DNA of 64,000 bases, taken from positions 1-64,000 of the forward strand of contig JADCLI010000003.1 of the NCBI GenBank assembly GCA_016803235.1. The letters are read 5' to 3'. The DNA is from Pimelobacter simplex (GTDB lineage Bacteria; Actinomycetota; Actinomycetes; Propionibacteriales; Nocardioidaceae). Shown here piece after piece: positions 33,410 through 43,683 of the stretch (its first letter is position 1; each line of letters opens with the position of its first letter). The notes beneath the pieces are model-generated. The model was not told the DNA's origin. It did not search any database and worked only from the letters and a program-made list of their open reading frames with translations. Made by a program: the position numbers and the translations under genes.

Positions 33410-34528
33410 ATGACCACACCTTCAGCGACCCCGCGGCTGACCCCGCTGCACGACGTCCATGCGGCCCTCGGCGCGTCGTTCACCGACTTCGCCGGCTGGC
33501 AGATGCCGGTGCGCTACGGCTCGGAGACGGCCGAGCACCGCGCCGTGCGGACGACGGCCGGCCTCTTCGACCTGACCCACATGGGCGAGATCGAGCTGGT
33601 CGGCCCCGGCGCCGGCGCCGCGCTCGACCACGCCCTGGTCGGGCGCCCGTCCGCGATCGGCGTCGGCCGTGCGCGCTACTCGATGCTCTGCGCCGAGGAC
33701 GGAGGGATCATCGACGACCTCGTCGTCTACCGCCTCGCCGAGGAGCACTACCTCGTCGTCGCCAACGCCAGCAACGTCGCCGTCGTCGCTCCCGAGCTCG
33801 TCGCTCGCGCCGAGGGCTTCGACGTGACGGTCACCGACACCTCCGCCGACTGGGCGCTGCTCGCGGTGCAGGGGCCCGCGTCCGCGGAGATCCTGGCCGG
33901 CCTGACCGAGCTCGACGTCCCGTCGCTGAAGTACTACGCGATCGACGCCGGCACCCTCGCCGGCATCGACGTCCTTCTCGCCCGCACCGGCTACACCGGC
34001 GAGGACGGCTTCGAGGTGTACTGCCGGCCCGACGACGCCGCCGCGGTCTGGGACGCGCTGAGCAAGACGGGCGAGGCGCACGACCTGGTCCCCGCCGGGC
34101 TCGCCTGCCGCGACACCCTGCGCCTCGAGGCCGGGATGCCCCTCTACGGCCACGAGCTGGACCGCGACACCACGCCGTACGAGGCCAACCTCGGCCGCGT
34201 CGTCGTCCTCGACAAGCCCGAGGGCTTCGTCGGCCAGGCGGCGCTCGCGAAGCGCAAGGAGGAGGGCCCGCGGCGGGTGCTCGTCGGCCTCGTCTCGACG
34301 GGCCGCCGCTCGCCGCGCGCCGGCTACCCGGTCGTCGACCCCGCGAGCGGCGCCGAGGTCGGCATCGTCACCAGCGGCTCGCCCTCCCCCACGCTGGAGA
34401 GGCCGATCGCCATGGCCTACGTCCCGCCGGCGCTCGCCGCCCCGGGCACCCGGCTGCAGGTGTCGCTGCGCGGCACGCTCGAGGATGCCGACGTCGTCGA
34501 GCTCCCGTTCTACAAGCGCACCAGCTGA
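33410..34528 (+). CDS. gcvT: glycine cleavage system T protein (aminomethyltransferase)
   Basis: A 372-residue GcvT: transfers the methylene group from the aminomethyl-lipoyl arm of GcvH to tetrahydrofolate, releasing ammonia. Seen: [74 protein letters not shown] and the C-terminal domain [20 protein letters not shown]. The ATG lies downstream of GAGGAAG (33396-33402). First gene after the glycine riboswitch, so glycine should induce it. Confidence 0.96.
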   Translation: MTTPSATPRLTPLHDVHAALGASFTDFAGWQMPVRYGSETAEHRAVRTTAGLFDLTHMGEIELVGPGAGAALDHALVGRPSAIGVGRARYSMLCAEDGGIIDDLVVYRLAEEHYLVVANASNVAVVAPELVARAEGFDVTVTDTSADWALLAVQGPASAEILAGLTELDVPSLKYYAIDAGTLAGIDVLLARTGYTGEDGFEVYCRPDDAAAVWDALSKTGEAHDLVPAGLACRDTLRLEAGMPLYGHELDRDTTPYEANLGRVVVLDKPEGFVGQAALAKRKEEGPRRVLVGLVSTGRRSPRAGYPVVDPASGAEVGIVTSGSPSPTLERPIAMAYVPPALAAPGTRLQVSLRGTLEDADVVELPFYKRTS

Positions 34529-34574
34529 CCTCCCGACTCCACCGCCTCACCCACGACCTCTCCAGGAGAGCACC

Positions 34575-34949
34575 ATGAGCAACCCCACCCACCTCCAGTA
34601 CACCGCCGAGCACGAGTGGATCGCCGCCGACGGCGACACCGCCCGGGTCGGCGTCACCGCGTACGCCGCCGACGCCCTCGGCGACGTCGTCTACGTCGAC
34701 CTCCCGGCCCTCGGTGCCACCGTGACCGCCGGCGAGTCCTGCGGAGAGCTGGAGTCGACCAAGTCGGTCAGCGACCTGTACTCGCCGGTCACCGGCGAGG
34801 TGATCGAGGTCAACGAGGCAGTCGACGCCGACCCGAGCCTGGTCAACAGCGACCCGTTCGGCGAGGGCTGGCTGTTCGTCGTCAAGGTCAGCAACACCGG
34901 CGAGCTGATGGACGCGGCGGCGTACGACGCGCTGATCGCCGGGGCATGA
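34575..34949 (+). CDS. gcvH: glycine cleavage system H protein
   Basis: A 124-residue GcvH, the lipoyl carrier shuttling the aminomethyl group between P and T proteins. [40 protein letters not shown] and the lipoylation site [17 protein letters not shown] with Lys63 are all normal. AGGAG nine bases ahead gives the ATG. Its stop overlaps the lipA start (ATGA), which couples carrier and lipoate synthase. Confidence 0.97.
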   Translation: MSNPTHLQYTAEHEWIAADGDTARVGVTAYAADALGDVVYVDLPALGATVTAGESCGELESTKSVSDLYSPVTGEVIEVNEAVDADPSLVNSDPFGEGWLFVVKVSNTGELMDAAAYDALIAGA

Positions 34950-35875
34950 CGGCCGTCGTGCCGGAGGGGCGCAAGCTCCTCCGGCTGGAGGTCCGCAACG
35001 CGGAGACCCCGATCGAGCGCAAGCCGTCATGGATCCGGACCAAGGCGACGATGGGTCCGGAGTACCGGTCACTGAAGAGCCTGGTGAAGTCCGAGGGACT
35101 GCACACCGTGTGCGAGGAAGCCGGCTGTCCCAACATCTTCGAGTGCTGGGAGGACAAGGAAGCCACCTTCCTCATCGGCGGCGACCAGTGCACCCGACGC
35201 TGCGACTTCTGCCAGATCGACACCGGCAAACCCCAACCCCTCGACCGCGACGAACCCCGCCGCGTCGCCGAGTCAGTCCAGACCATGGGCCTGAAGTACG
35301 CCACCATCACCGGCGTCGCCCGCGACGACCTGCCCGACGGCGGCGCCTGGCTCTACGCCGAGACCGTCCGCGCCATCCACGAGCTCAACCCCGACACCGG
35401 CGTGGAGAACCTGGTCCCCGACTTCAACGGCGACCCCGACCTCCTCGCCGAGGTCTTCGAGTCCCGACCCGAGGTCCTCGCCCACAACGTCGAGACCGTG
35501 CCACGGATCTTCAAGCGGATCCGCCCCGCCTTCCGCTACGACCGCTCCCTCGACGTCCTCACCCAGGCCCGCGCGTTCGGCCTGGTCACCAAGTCCAACC
35601 TCATCCTCGGCATGGGCGAGACCCGCGAGGAGGTCTCCCAGGCCCTGCGCGACCTCCACCAGGCCGGGTGCGAGCTGGTCACCATCACCCAGTACCTGCG
35701 CCCCAGCGTGCGTCACCACCCCGTCGAACGGTGGGTCAAGCCCGAGGAGTTCGTCGAGCTCGCCACCGAGGCCGAGGAGATCGGCTTCAGCGGTGTCCTG
35801 TCCGGGCCCCTCGTGCGCTCGTCGTACCGTGCAGGTCGGTTGTACCGTCGAGCCATGGAACTCAGGAGCCAGTGA
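34946..35875 (+). CDS. lipA: lipoyl synthase
   Basis: A 309-residue radical-SAM lipoyl synthase that inserts two sulfurs into the octanoyl arm of carrier proteins such as GcvH. It has both cluster motifs: auxiliary 4Fe-4S ligands Cys56, 61 and 67 ([13 protein letters not shown]) and the radical-SAM triad Cys82, 86, 89 (CTRRCDFC). The C-terminal RSSYRAG arginine/serine region is present. It is sandwiched between gcvH and sdaA with overlaps on both sides. In most actinobacteria lipA sits with lipB; its place here is unusual, and no lipB is in the window. Confidence 0.96.
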   Translation: MTAVVPEGRKLLRLEVRNAETPIERKPSWIRTKATMGPEYRSLKSLVKSEGLHTVCEEAGCPNIFECWEDKEATFLIGGDQCTRRCDFCQIDTGKPQPLDRDEPRRVAESVQTMGLKYATITGVARDDLPDGGAWLYAETVRAIHELNPDTGVENLVPDFNGDPDLLAEVFESRPEVLAHNVETVPRIFKRIRPAFRYDRSLDVLTQARAFGLVTKSNLILGMGETREEVSQALRDLHQAGCELVTITQYLRPSVRHHPVERWVKPEEFVELATEAEEIGFSGVLSGPLVRSSYRAGRLYRRAMELRSQ

Positions 35876-37257
35876 TGGCGCTGAGCGTCTTCGACCTCTA
35901 CTCCATCGGCATCGGCCCGTCGTCCTCGCACACGGTCGGCCCGATGCGCGCGGCGCACACCTTCGCCGCCGGCCTCGCGGCCGACGGGGAGCTGCCGCGC
36001 GTCGCGCGCGTGCGGGCCGAGCTGTTCGGCTCGCTCGGCGCGACCGGCCACGGGCACGGCTCGGTCAAGGCCGTCATCCTCGGGCTCGAGGGCGACGACC
36101 CGGCGACCACCGACACGGCGACGTACGACGCCCGGGTGGCGGCCATCCTCGAGCGCGAGCAGCTCCGGCTCGCCGGTGAGCAGGTCATCCACTTCGAGGC
36201 CGACGACGTCGTCATGCACCGGCGCCATTCACTGCCGGCCCATCCGAACGGCATGGTGTTCACGGCGTACGACGCCGACGGCGCCGAGCTGCGCGCCCGC
36301 ACCTACTACTCGGTGGGCGGCGGCTTCGTCCTCGACGACACGCAGGTGGGTGCGGACCGGGTGGTCGTGGACGACACGGTGCTGCCGCACCCGTTCACGA
36401 CCGGCGGCGAGCTGCTCGCGGCCTGCCGGGCCGCCGGGATGAGCGTCTCGGACGTCATGCTCGCCAACGAGCTGACCTGGCGCACCGAGGCGGAGGTGCG
36501 AGACGGCCTGCTCGAGATCTGGCTGGTGATGGCGGCGTGCGTCGAGGAGGGCTGTCACCGTGAGGGGGTCCTGCCCGGTGGGCTCAAGGTGCCGCGACGC
36601 GCCCCGGAGCTCTACGCCACACTCTGCGCAGCCGGGAGCGACGACCCGCTCGACGTCATCGACTGGGTCAACCTGTTCGCGCTGGCCGTCAACGAGCAGA
36701 ACGCCTCCGGTGGCCGTATCGTCACTGCGCCCACCAACGGCGCGGCCGGGATCGTGCCGGCGGTGCTGCACTACTGGGTGCGCTTCGTCGCCAAGGACCT
36801 GCCCCGGGAGCAGGTCGACGACGGCATCGTCCGGTTCCTGCTGACCGGCGCCGCGATCGGGATCCTCGCGAAGACGAACGCCTCCATCTCGGGCGCGGAG
36901 GTGGGCTGTCAGGGTGAGGTCGGCTCGGCCTGCGCGATGGCGGCGGGCGCCCTGTGCGAGGTCCTCGGCGGCTCCCCGGAGCAGGTCGAGAACGCCGCCG
37001 AGATCGGCATCGAGCACAACCTCGGCCTGACCTGCGACCCGGTCGGCGGGCTGGTCCAGATCCCCTGCATCGAGCGCAACGCGATCGCCTCGGTGAAGGC
37101 GATCAACGCCGCCCGGCTGGCCATCCACGGCACCGGCTCGCACAAGGTCAGCCTCGACAAGGCGCTCAAGACGATGCGCGAGACCGGTCGCGACATGAAG
37201 ACGAAGTACAAGGAGACCTCGCGCGGCGGCCTCGCCGTCAACGTCATCGAGTGCTGA
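35875..37257 (+). CDS. sdaA: L-serine ammonia-lyase (iron-sulfur type)
   Basis: A 460-residue single-chain L-serine dehydratase: serine to pyruvate and ammonia. The N-terminal beta-subunit-like domain starts [20 protein letters not shown]. The C-terminal alpha-like domain has [40 protein letters not shown] and [20 protein letters not shown], with the cysteines that hold the 4Fe-4S cluster. The start overlaps the lipA stop (TGATG). In this riboswitch operon it would drain serine, made from glycine, into pyruvate. Confidence 0.95.
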   Translation: MALSVFDLYSIGIGPSSSHTVGPMRAAHTFAAGLAADGELPRVARVRAELFGSLGATGHGHGSVKAVILGLEGDDPATTDTATYDARVAAILEREQLRLAGEQVIHFEADDVVMHRRHSLPAHPNGMVFTAYDADGAELRARTYYSVGGGFVLDDTQVGADRVVVDDTVLPHPFTTGGELLAACRAAGMSVSDVMLANELTWRTEAEVRDGLLEIWLVMAACVEEGCHREGVLPGGLKVPRRAPELYATLCAAGSDDPLDVIDWVNLFALAVNEQNASGGRIVTAPTNGAAGIVPAVLHYWVRFVAKDLPREQVDDGIVRFLLTGAAIGILAKTNASISGAEVGCQGEVGSACAMAAGALCEVLGGSPEQVENAAEIGIEHNLGLTCDPVGGLVQIPCIERNAIASVKAINAARLAIHGTGSHKVSLDKALKTMRETGRDMKTKYKETSRGGLAVNVIEC

Positions 37258-37330
37258 GCGAGCTTCCTCGGATCGAGCCGATCGCTGCCGATGGGAGGGG
37301 CACAGGTCGTCGAGGGAAGTGGAGCGAGCC

Positions 37331-38737
37331 GTGGCACGACGCCTCGCCCGGACCGTGCTGCCCGCGGTCGGGTTCGCGCTGGCCTACGCCGTGGCCATCG
37401 TGGTCGGGCGGGCCACGCGTGTCGAGGGCAGCCAGGTCTCGCTCGTGTGGCCGGCCGCCGCGGTGGCCGTGCTGTGGGGCCTCTACGCCACCGCGCGGTC
37501 CCGTCGCCTCGCGATCGCCCACTGGACCCTGCTGGCCGCGCTGACCTTCGGCGTCAATCTCACCACGGGCGCGACCGCCGCACTCTCGGCTTGGTTCGTG
37601 CTGGTGAACATGACCCTCGCGGGCGTCACGGTGACCCTCCTCAGGTACGGCGGCCGTCCCGTCGCCCTGCGCGAACCGGCCGACCTGGGCAGGCTGGTGG
37701 CGGCAGTCTCCGCCGGCACCGTGGTGGCCGCGACGTTCGCAGTCGCGTGGTTCGCGCACGAGCAGCAGTCGGACCTCGTCCGCACGTTCGCGCTCTTCGC
37801 CATTCGCAACGGCGTCACGGTCCTGACCGGCGTCGCCGTCGTGCTGCGGCTCCGCGACGCCCAGTGGCGTCGCCACTCGCCGTCGCCCGCGCGGGTGGCG
37901 GAGACCGCGGCCTTCCTGACGGTCACGGCCGTCGTGTTCGCCCGGGTGTTCTGGTTCAACCCGGGGCATCCCAACGCGTTCGGCGTCATGCTGCCGGCGA
38001 TGTGGGTCTCGCTGCGCTACACCACGACGACGAGCACGGTCTTCCTCGCCGGGTCCGGTGTGTCGATCGTCTGGGCCACCCTCCTGGGACGGGGAGCACT
38101 GGCCGACGTGGAGGCACCCCAGCAGGCGCTCCTCGCGCAGGGCCTGGTCGGCACGCTGACCATCGTCGTGCTCAGCCTTGCGCTGTTCCGCGACTCCCGC
38201 AACGACCTCATCGCCGAGCTGCGCGAGCTCGCGCTGCACGACCCGCTCACCGGCCTCGGCAACCGCGCCCTCCTCATCGACCACCTCGAACGCGAGCTCG
38301 CTGCTGGGCCGGCCGAGTCGGTCGGGGTCATCGTGCTCGACCTCGACGGCTTCAAGGCGGTCAACGACGCGTGGGGACACGGCGAAGGCGACCTGCTGCT
38401 GGTCGAGATGGCTGCGCGGCTACGCACAGCGGTGCGCCGGGGAGACACGGTCGTGCGCCTGGGCGGCGACGAGTTCGTCGTTCTCTGCCCGGGGCTCGAG
38501 CACCCCGACGAGCTCCACGAGTGTGCCGAGCGGGTCCGCGAGGAGATCGCCCGGCCGTACGGCCTCGCCTCGGACGCGCCGTTCGACAGGATCACCGCGA
38601 GCATCGGGACCGCGGTCGCGGAGCGGTCCAGCACGCCGCGCTCGCTGCTGGCGGCGGCGGACCGGGCCATGTACGACGCCAAGCGGGCCGGTCGCAACCG
38701 CACCGCCGCCGCGCCGTACGCGCTCCGGGCCGGCTGA
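37331..38737 (+). CDS. MASE1-GGDEF diguanylate cyclase
   Basis: A 468-residue membrane sensor. Residues 1-290 hold about eight helices of a MASE1-type domain ([40 protein letters not shown]). The C-terminal GGDEF domain has [20 protein letters not shown] and [13 protein letters not shown] at about residue 378; the product-inhibition I-site RRGD stands five residues before it, so the cyclase is probably active and feedback controlled. I prefer the GTG at 37331, with GGAG six bases ahead, over the GTG at 37319, whose ribosome site would be too close. Confidence 0.85.
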   Translation: MARRLARTVLPAVGFALAYAVAIVVGRATRVEGSQVSLVWPAAAVAVLWGLYATARSRRLAIAHWTLLAALTFGVNLTTGATAALSAWFVLVNMTLAGVTVTLLRYGGRPVALREPADLGRLVAAVSAGTVVAATFAVAWFAHEQQSDLVRTFALFAIRNGVTVLTGVAVVLRLRDAQWRRHSPSPARVAETAAFLTVTAVVFARVFWFNPGHPNAFGVMLPAMWVSLRYTTTTSTVFLAGSGVSIVWATLLGRGALADVEAPQQALLAQGLVGTLTIVVLSLALFRDSRNDLIAELRELALHDPLTGLGNRALLIDHLERELAAGPAESVGVIVLDLDGFKAVNDAWGHGEGDLLLVEMAARLRTAVRRGDTVVRLGGDEFVVLCPGLEHPDELHECAERVREEIARPYGLASDAPFDRITASIGTAVAERSSTPRSLLAAADRAMYDAKRAGRNRTAAAPYALRAG

Positions 38738-38754
38738 GGTCGAGCCGACCGGCA

Positions 38755-39351
38755 TCACAGACCGGGAAGGACGCGGCGCACGATGGCCAGCAGGACCTCG
38801 CGCAGCAGCAGGTGCGCCTGCTCGCGGCTGAGCGTGGCCTCACGCGACCACTCCCGGATCGCGCCGCGCGCGAGCTCGCCGAAGGAGCGCACCACGGCGC
38901 GCGCGGCCGGGTCCCCCGGGTCGCCGCCCACCATCTCCAGCACCCTGCCGGCCGCGAGGTCGTGGGCCTGGTCGAGGATCGCGCGGACCTCGGCATCCTC
39001 CCCCACCCCCTCGGCGGCGCGGACGGTCAGGTACGTCGCCCGTTCGGGCGTGATCGAGCCCAGGAACCAGTGCACGGCCGCATCCACGCGGTCGGTCAAC
39101 GACCCGGACGGGAGCGGCACGTCCTCGAGGGTCGGGAGCAGGGACGCGCGGCGGACCACCTCGAGGTAGAGGGTCCGCTTGTCGCCGAAGTAGTGGTTGA
39201 GCAGCCCCCGCGCGACGCCCGCCTCGTGGGCGATCCGGGTGGTCGACACCTCGGCGTACGACTGCGCGGCGAACAGCCGCTCGGCGGCGGCCAGGATCTG
39301 CTCGCGTCGCTCGTCGGGGGCGAGCCGCTGGCGGCGGGCCGTCTCGGTCAT
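38755..39351 (-). CDS. TetR-family repressor
   Basis: A 198-residue TetR regulator: RREQILAAAERLFAAQSYAE, STTRIAHEAGVARGLLNHYF, GDKRTLYLEVVRRASLLPTL. The ligand domain is unassigned. Divergent from the MpaB-type oxygenase at 39403, with a perfect 19-bp palindrome between them. Its own mRNA is probably leaderless: TAGGTT, six bases, ATG. It should repress both directions until a ligand, perhaps a steroid-, fatty-acid- or rubber-like substrate of the downstream enzymes, is present. Confidence 0.87.
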   Translation of the reverse strand: MTETARRQRLAPDERREQILAAAERLFAAQSYAEVSTTRIAHEAGVARGLLNHYFGDKRTLYLEVVRRASLLPTLEDVPLPSGSLTDRVDAAVHWFLGSITPERATYLTVRAAEGVGEDAEVRAILDQAHDLAAGRVLEMVGGDPGDPAARAVVRSFGELARGAIREWSREATLSREQAHLLLREVLLAIVRRVLPGL

Positions 39352-39357
39352 GACGCC

Positions 39358-39395
39358 AACCTACTATTGGCAGCCTGCCAATAAAAGGCTAGCGT
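39358..39395. promoter_or_regulatory. divergent leaderless promoters sharing one palindromic operator
   Basis: Palindrome TATTGGCAGCCTGCCAATA at 39365-39383 is perfect (9+1+9). Rightward promoter: TTGGCA (39367-39372), 17 bp, TAGCGT (39390-39395), seven bases, ATG 39403. Leftward: -10 TAGGTT at 39363-39358, six bases, ATG 39351. The two -10 boxes flank the operator, and one bound repressor would close both promoters. Confidence 0.85.
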
Positions 39396-39402
39396 TGCCG
39401 CC

Positions 39403-40257
39403 ATGGCGACCAGCACCCCGGCTCCGAGGGTCCGCGACCTCCCCGTCCCCGTCGGCTTCGACATGCGCGACCACGTCTCCGGGATCGGCGCCCACCTCGC
39501 CGGGCCCGCCAACGTGATCATGCAGCTGAGCTGGCCGGGTGTCGGATACGGCGTGATGAACAGCCGGGTCCACGACGGCGCGGCGACCAGACGACCCTTC
39601 AAGCGTGGCCGGACCACCTTCACCTACCTCGCCGTCGCCCTGCTGGGGAGCGACGAGGACCGCACCGCCTTCCGCAAGGAGGTCAACCGGCAGCACGCGC
39701 AGGTGGTGTCGCGGCCCGGCGAGAAGGTGCAGTACCGGGCGATGGACCCGCGGCTGCAGACCTGGGTCGCGGCCTGTCTCTACTACGGCACCGTCGACAT
39801 GATCGAGAGGATGCACGGCCCGCTGCCCGACGCCGAGGCCGACGCTCTCTACGCCCACTGCGCGCGGTTCGGCACCACCCTGCAGATGCCCGCCGAAGCC
39901 TGGCCGGCCGACCGCGCCGCCTTCGACCGCTACTGGGAGGACTCGCTGGCCGAGGTCGACATCGACCCCGCGGTGGCGTCGTACCTCCTCTCGCTGACGC
40001 GGCTGCGGAACTTCCCCAGGCCCTTCCACCTGCTCGCGCCGTTCGTGCTGTTCGTGACGACCGGCTTCCTGCCGCCGCCGTTCCGCGAGGCGATGGGCCT
40101 GCCCTGGACCCCGCGACAGCAGCGGCGCTTCGACCGGCTGCTGCGCATCCTCGGCACGGTCGAGTGCCGGCTCCCCCGCGTGCTGCGGAACTTCCCGTTC
40201 AACCTGTGGCTCGCCGACATGCGGCTGCGCCGCCGGTTCGGCCGCCCGCTCGTCTGA
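39403..40257 (+). CDS. oxygenase MpaB-family protein (DUF2236)
   Basis: A 284-residue DUF2236/MpaB-type protein. Core seen: VIMQLSWPGVGYGVMNSRVH, FTYLAVALLGSDEDRTAFRK, WVAACLYYGTVDMIERMHGP and YWEDSLAEVDIDPAVASYLL. Related proteins include heme-b oxygenases such as latex-clearing protein and the mycophenolic-acid enzyme MpaB, which cleave C=C bonds, and many of unknown substrate. It is under control of the TetR at 38755. A putative acyl-CoA dehydrogenase follows 24 bases later, so the products may enter beta-oxidation-like degradation. Confidence 0.82.
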   Translation: MATSTPAPRVRDLPVPVGFDMRDHVSGIGAHLAGPANVIMQLSWPGVGYGVMNSRVHDGAATRRPFKRGRTTFTYLAVALLGSDEDRTAFRKEVNRQHAQVVSRPGEKVQYRAMDPRLQTWVAACLYYGTVDMIERMHGPLPDAEADALYAHCARFGTTLQMPAEAWPADRAAFDRYWEDSLAEVDIDPAVASYLLSLTRLRNFPRPFHLLAPFVLFVTTGFLPPPFREAMGLPWTPRQQRRFDRLLRILGTVECRLPRVLRNFPFNLWLADMRLRRRFGRPLV

Positions 40258-40281
40258 CCGCTGCCCCGACCGAGGAGACCC

Positions 40282-41472
40282 ATGGACTTCGACCTGCCCG
40301 AGAGCGCCCTCGCCGTCCGCGAGGGCGTCGCCGCGGTCGCCGCGCGCTACGACCACGCCTACTGGTCGCGCTGCGAGGAGGAGCACCGCTTCCCCCAGGA
40401 GGTCTTCGACGACCTCGGCAACGGTGGCTGGTTCGGGCTGTGCGTTCCCGAGGAGTACGGCGGCGGCGGGCAGGGCCTGCTCGAGCTGGCCGTCGCCAAC
40501 ATGACCCTGTGCGCCTCGGGCGGCGTCGCGGGGACCTTCTTCTACGTCACCACCCCGGGCTTCGGCGCGATGACGCTGACGCGCCACGGGAGCGAGGAGC
40601 AGAAGCAGCGGATCCTGCCGGGTCTGGCGGACGGGTCGGTGCAGTTCTGCCTCGCCCTCACCGAGCCGGACGCCGGCAGCAACGCGATCGAGATCCGCAC
40701 CGCCGCGCGCCGCGACGGCGACGAGTTCGTCATCAGGGGCCAGAAGGTCTGGATCTCCAACGTCGAGAACGCCGACTGGATGGTCGCGGTCACCCGCACG
40801 ATCCCAGCCGACGAGACCCGAGAGCGCGGGCTCCCCCGCACCGCCGGGTTCACGCTCTTCCTCGTCGACGTGAAGCAGGCGTTGGCCGACGGCACCCTGT
40901 CCTACACGCCGATCCCCAAGATGGGCAGCAACATCCTGCACTCGAGCCAGGTCTACCTCGATGACGTCCGGGTGCCGGCCGCGAACGTCATCGGCGAGGT
41001 GGACGCGGGCTTCGCGGTGCTGTGGGACGTGCTCAACCCGGAACGGATCCTCGCCGCCTCCGGAGGCATCGGCACGGCGGACGCCGCGCTGCGGATCGCC
41101 TGCGACTATGCCCGGTCCCGGGAGGTGTTCGGCCGCCCCATCGGCGCCAACCAGGGCCTGCAGTTCCCGCTCGCCCAGATCAAGGCCAAGGCCGAGCTCG
41201 GCCGGCTGATGACCTACCAGGCGGCGTGGCTCTTCGACCAGGGTCGCCCCTGCGGCAACGAGGCCAACGTCGCCAAGCTCACCGGCGCCCAGGTCGGCTG
41301 GGAGGCCGCCAACCAGGCCTTCCAGACCCTCGGCGGCATGGCGTACTCCAAGGAGTACCCGGTCGAGCGGATCTTCCGGGACGCCCGGATCGCCAAGAAC
41401 ATCCCGGTCGCCGAGGAGCTGGTCCTCGCGCACATCGGCACCCAGATGCTGGGGCTGCCCAGGTCCTACTGA
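40282..41472 (+). CDS. acyl-CoA dehydrogenase
   Basis: A 396-residue standard acyl-CoA dehydrogenase. FAD and substrate regions: FCLALTEPDAGSNAIEIRTA, FVIRGQKVWISNVENADWMV, VFGRPIGANQGLQFPLAQIK, and the C-terminal YSKEYPVERIFRDARIAKNI with a Glu in the catalytic region. GAGGAG ahead of the ATG fixes the start. Probably in one operon with the MpaB-like gene. Its final seven bases overlap the end of the convergent GGDEF-EAL gene. Confidence 0.9.
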   Translation: MDFDLPESALAVREGVAAVAARYDHAYWSRCEEEHRFPQEVFDDLGNGGWFGLCVPEEYGGGGQGLLELAVANMTLCASGGVAGTFFYVTTPGFGAMTLTRHGSEEQKQRILPGLADGSVQFCLALTEPDAGSNAIEIRTAARRDGDEFVIRGQKVWISNVENADWMVAVTRTIPADETRERGLPRTAGFTLFLVDVKQALADGTLSYTPIPKMGSNILHSSQVYLDDVRVPAANVIGEVDAGFAVLWDVLNPERILAASGGIGTADAALRIACDYARSREVFGRPIGANQGLQFPLAQIKAKAELGRLMTYQAAWLFDQGRPCGNEANVAKLTGAQVGWEAANQAFQTLGGMAYSKEYPVERIFRDARIAKNIPVAEELVLAHIGTQMLGLPRSY

Positions 41473-43538
41473 CGCGAGAGCGCCCGGGTCACCATCTCCA
41501 GCGATCCCGCCGGGACGCCGGGGCTGTAGAGGTAGCCCTGCACCTCGTCGCAGCCGCGCTCTCGCAGGTACTGCTCCTGGGCGGCGGTCTCGACCCCCTC
41601 GGCGACCACGGTCATGCCGAGGGCGTGGGCCATCACGATGATCGCGTCGACGATGGCGGCGTTCTCGGCGGTGCTGATCTCCTGGACGAAGGACCGGTCG
41701 ATCTTGAGCTTGTCGATGGGGAACCGGGTCAGGTACGCGAGGCTGCTGTAGCCGCGCCCGAAGTCGTCGACCACGATCGAGACCCCGAGCGAGCGCAGCG
41801 ACTCGAGCATCGCGACGACGTCGCCGTGGTCCTCGATGAGCAGGCCCTCGGTGATCTCGACCTCGAGCTGTGAGGGCTGGATGCCGGCGACGTCGATGGC
41901 TGCGGCGATCTCGTCCAGCCAGGCGCGGCCGCGCAGCTGGCGCGGCGAGACGTTGACCGCGAGACGCAGGGGGCGGCCGACCTGCTCCTGGACCCGGGCG
42001 AGCGCCATGCAGGCCGTCGAGAGGACCCAGCCGCCGAGCTGGGCGATCATGCCGCCGTCCTCGGCGACCGGGATGAACCGGTCGGGCGGGACCGGGCCCA
42101 GGCTCGGGCTGGTCCAGCGGGCCAGCGCCTCGACGCCGACCACCTCGCCGGTGCGGAGGTCCACCTGGGGCTGGTAGACGAGCGACAGCTCGTCCTGCTC
42201 CAGGGCCTGTCGCAGTGCGGCCGACAGGGCGAGCCGGTCGTTGTTCTCCTCGAGCATCGCCGGCTCGAACCAGCGGATCTCGTTGCGACCCGCCGCCTTT
42301 GCCTGGTACATCGCGATGTCGACGTTCTTCAGCAGGGTGCCCGGGTCGCGGCCGTCGGCCGGGCAGCGCGTCCCGCCGAGGCTGGCCGTGACCGCGAGCT
42401 CGTAGCCGTGCACGACGACCGGCGCGAGCACGTCGGTCATCAGCTCCTCGAGCCGCCGGTCGAGATCGGTGCCGGGGACCAGGTCCTCGATCACGATCAC
42501 GAACTCGTCACCCCCCAGTCGGGCGACGAGGTCGTCGGAGCGGGTCCAGGCCAGCAGCCGCTCCGCCACGACGATCAGCAGCTCGTCCCCGATGTGGTGG
42601 CCGAGCGAGTCGTTGATCCGCTTGAACTGGTCGAGGTCGATGAGCGCCAGCGCCAGCTCGGTGCCCTCCCGCTCGGCCCGCTCGAGCGCCTGGTCGAGGT
42701 GGCGCACCAGCAGCGAGCGGTTGGGGAGGTTGGTCAGGCTGTCGTGGGTGACGATGTGCTCGATCCGCTCCCGCGCCTCGATCCGCTGGGTGATGTCCTG
42801 GGCGACGACGAGGAAGCCGCCCGGCGCGCCGTCCTCCGGCGCGAGCGGGACGATCCACTCGTGCACCGGCACCTGGCTCCCGTCCCTGCGCCGGTAGGTC
42901 CACTCCGCCTCGTCCCCCAGCGCGTGCGCGAGCACCGGCGTCCCGTCGGGGTAGAGCTGGCGCTGCGAGCCGTCGATCTGGACCAGCGAGCGCCCGATCA
43001 GCTCGTCCTGCAGGCGTCCCACCAGGTCGGCCGCCGCGGGGTTGGCGGTGCGGATCAGCCCGCTCGCGTCGGTGGCGATGATGCTGAACGGCATGGTGTC
43101 GAGGATCGAGCGCCGCAGCGCGTCCTCCCGCTCCGCGACGACCGCCTCCTGGCCGCGCAGCCGCTCGGTGATGTCGATGATCGAGGCGAGGACATAGCGG
43201 TCCTCACCCACCGTGATCGGGTTCAGGCCGATCTCGATGGGCATCTCGGTGCCGTCGCGGCGCAGGCCGAAGAGCTCGCGCCCGACCCCCATCGCACGGC
43301 GGTCCGGGCGGGCGGCGTACGACGTCCGCTCGTGGCCGTGGCGCGCCCGGAACCGCTCGGGCATGAGGTCCTCCACGCCCAGGGCCAGGAGCTCCTCGCG
43401 GGTGTAGCCGAAGGCCCGCTCGGCCTCGGAGTTCACCAGCACGATCCGCCCGTTCGCGTCCACGAGCACCATCGCACTCGGCACCGCCTCGATGATGAGC
43501 CGGAGCCGCTCGTCGTCGTCGGTCGCGTCGCGGAGCAT
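41466..43538 (-). CDS. PAS-PAS-GGDEF-EAL cyclic-di-GMP protein
   Basis: A 690-residue cytosolic signalling protein. PAS 1 (about 10-125) begins RLRLIIEAVPSAMVLVDANG; PAS 2 (about 140-255) LDTMPFSIIATDASGLIRTA. GGDEF (about 270-430) has [13 protein letters not shown] with an intact I-site RSDD. EAL (about 440-690) has VEALARW, LRLAVNVSPRQL and VDDFGRGYSSLAYLTRFPID. Both halves look catalytically competent, so it may make or degrade c-di-GMP. I start at the ATG of MLRDATDDDERL, after AGGGAC, since the upstream frame runs into the divergent glycosyltransferase region and is Arg/Ser-rich. Confidence 0.88.
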   Translation of the reverse strand: MLRDATDDDERLRLIIEAVPSAMVLVDANGRIVLVNSEAERAFGYTREELLALGVEDLMPERFRARHGHERTSYAARPDRRAMGVGRELFGLRRDGTEMPIEIGLNPITVGEDRYVLASIIDITERLRGQEAVVAEREDALRRSILDTMPFSIIATDASGLIRTANPAAADLVGRLQDELIGRSLVQIDGSQRQLYPDGTPVLAHALGDEAEWTYRRRDGSQVPVHEWIVPLAPEDGAPGGFLVVAQDITQRIEARERIEHIVTHDSLTNLPNRSLLVRHLDQALERAEREGTELALALIDLDQFKRINDSLGHHIGDELLIVVAERLLAWTRSDDLVARLGGDEFVIVIEDLVPGTDLDRRLEELMTDVLAPVVVHGYELAVTASLGGTRCPADGRDPGTLLKNVDIAMYQAKAAGRNEIRWFEPAMLEENNDRLALSAALRQALEQDELSLVYQPQVDLRTGEVVGVEALARWTSPSLGPVPPDRFIPVAEDGGMIAQLGGWVLSTACMALARVQEQVGRPLRLAVNVSPRQLRGRAWLDEIAAAIDVAGIQPSQLEVEITEGLLIEDHGDVVAMLESLRSLGVSIVVDDFGRGYSSLAYLTRFPIDKLKIDRSFVQEISTAENAAIVDAIIVMAHALGMTVVAEGVETAAQEQYLRERGCDEVQGYLYSPGVPAGSLEMVTRALSRQ

Positions 43539-43683
43539 GTCCCTGTCTTCGGCACGGGACCGGAGGATCGGAGGGGATCGGGACCTTCGTCCCGTGCGCA
43601 GATGTCGATCGGACGACTTCGCGCCGTTCCTCGGTCCTTCGAGCAAGGCATCCCTAGGGTCGTGGTGGAGGGAAGGGGATCTG

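Noticed and set aside
37258..37330. gcvP or other glycine-cleavage gene after sdaA
   Set aside because: The next gene is a MASE1-GGDEF cyclase; no P-protein motif exists anywhere in the window.
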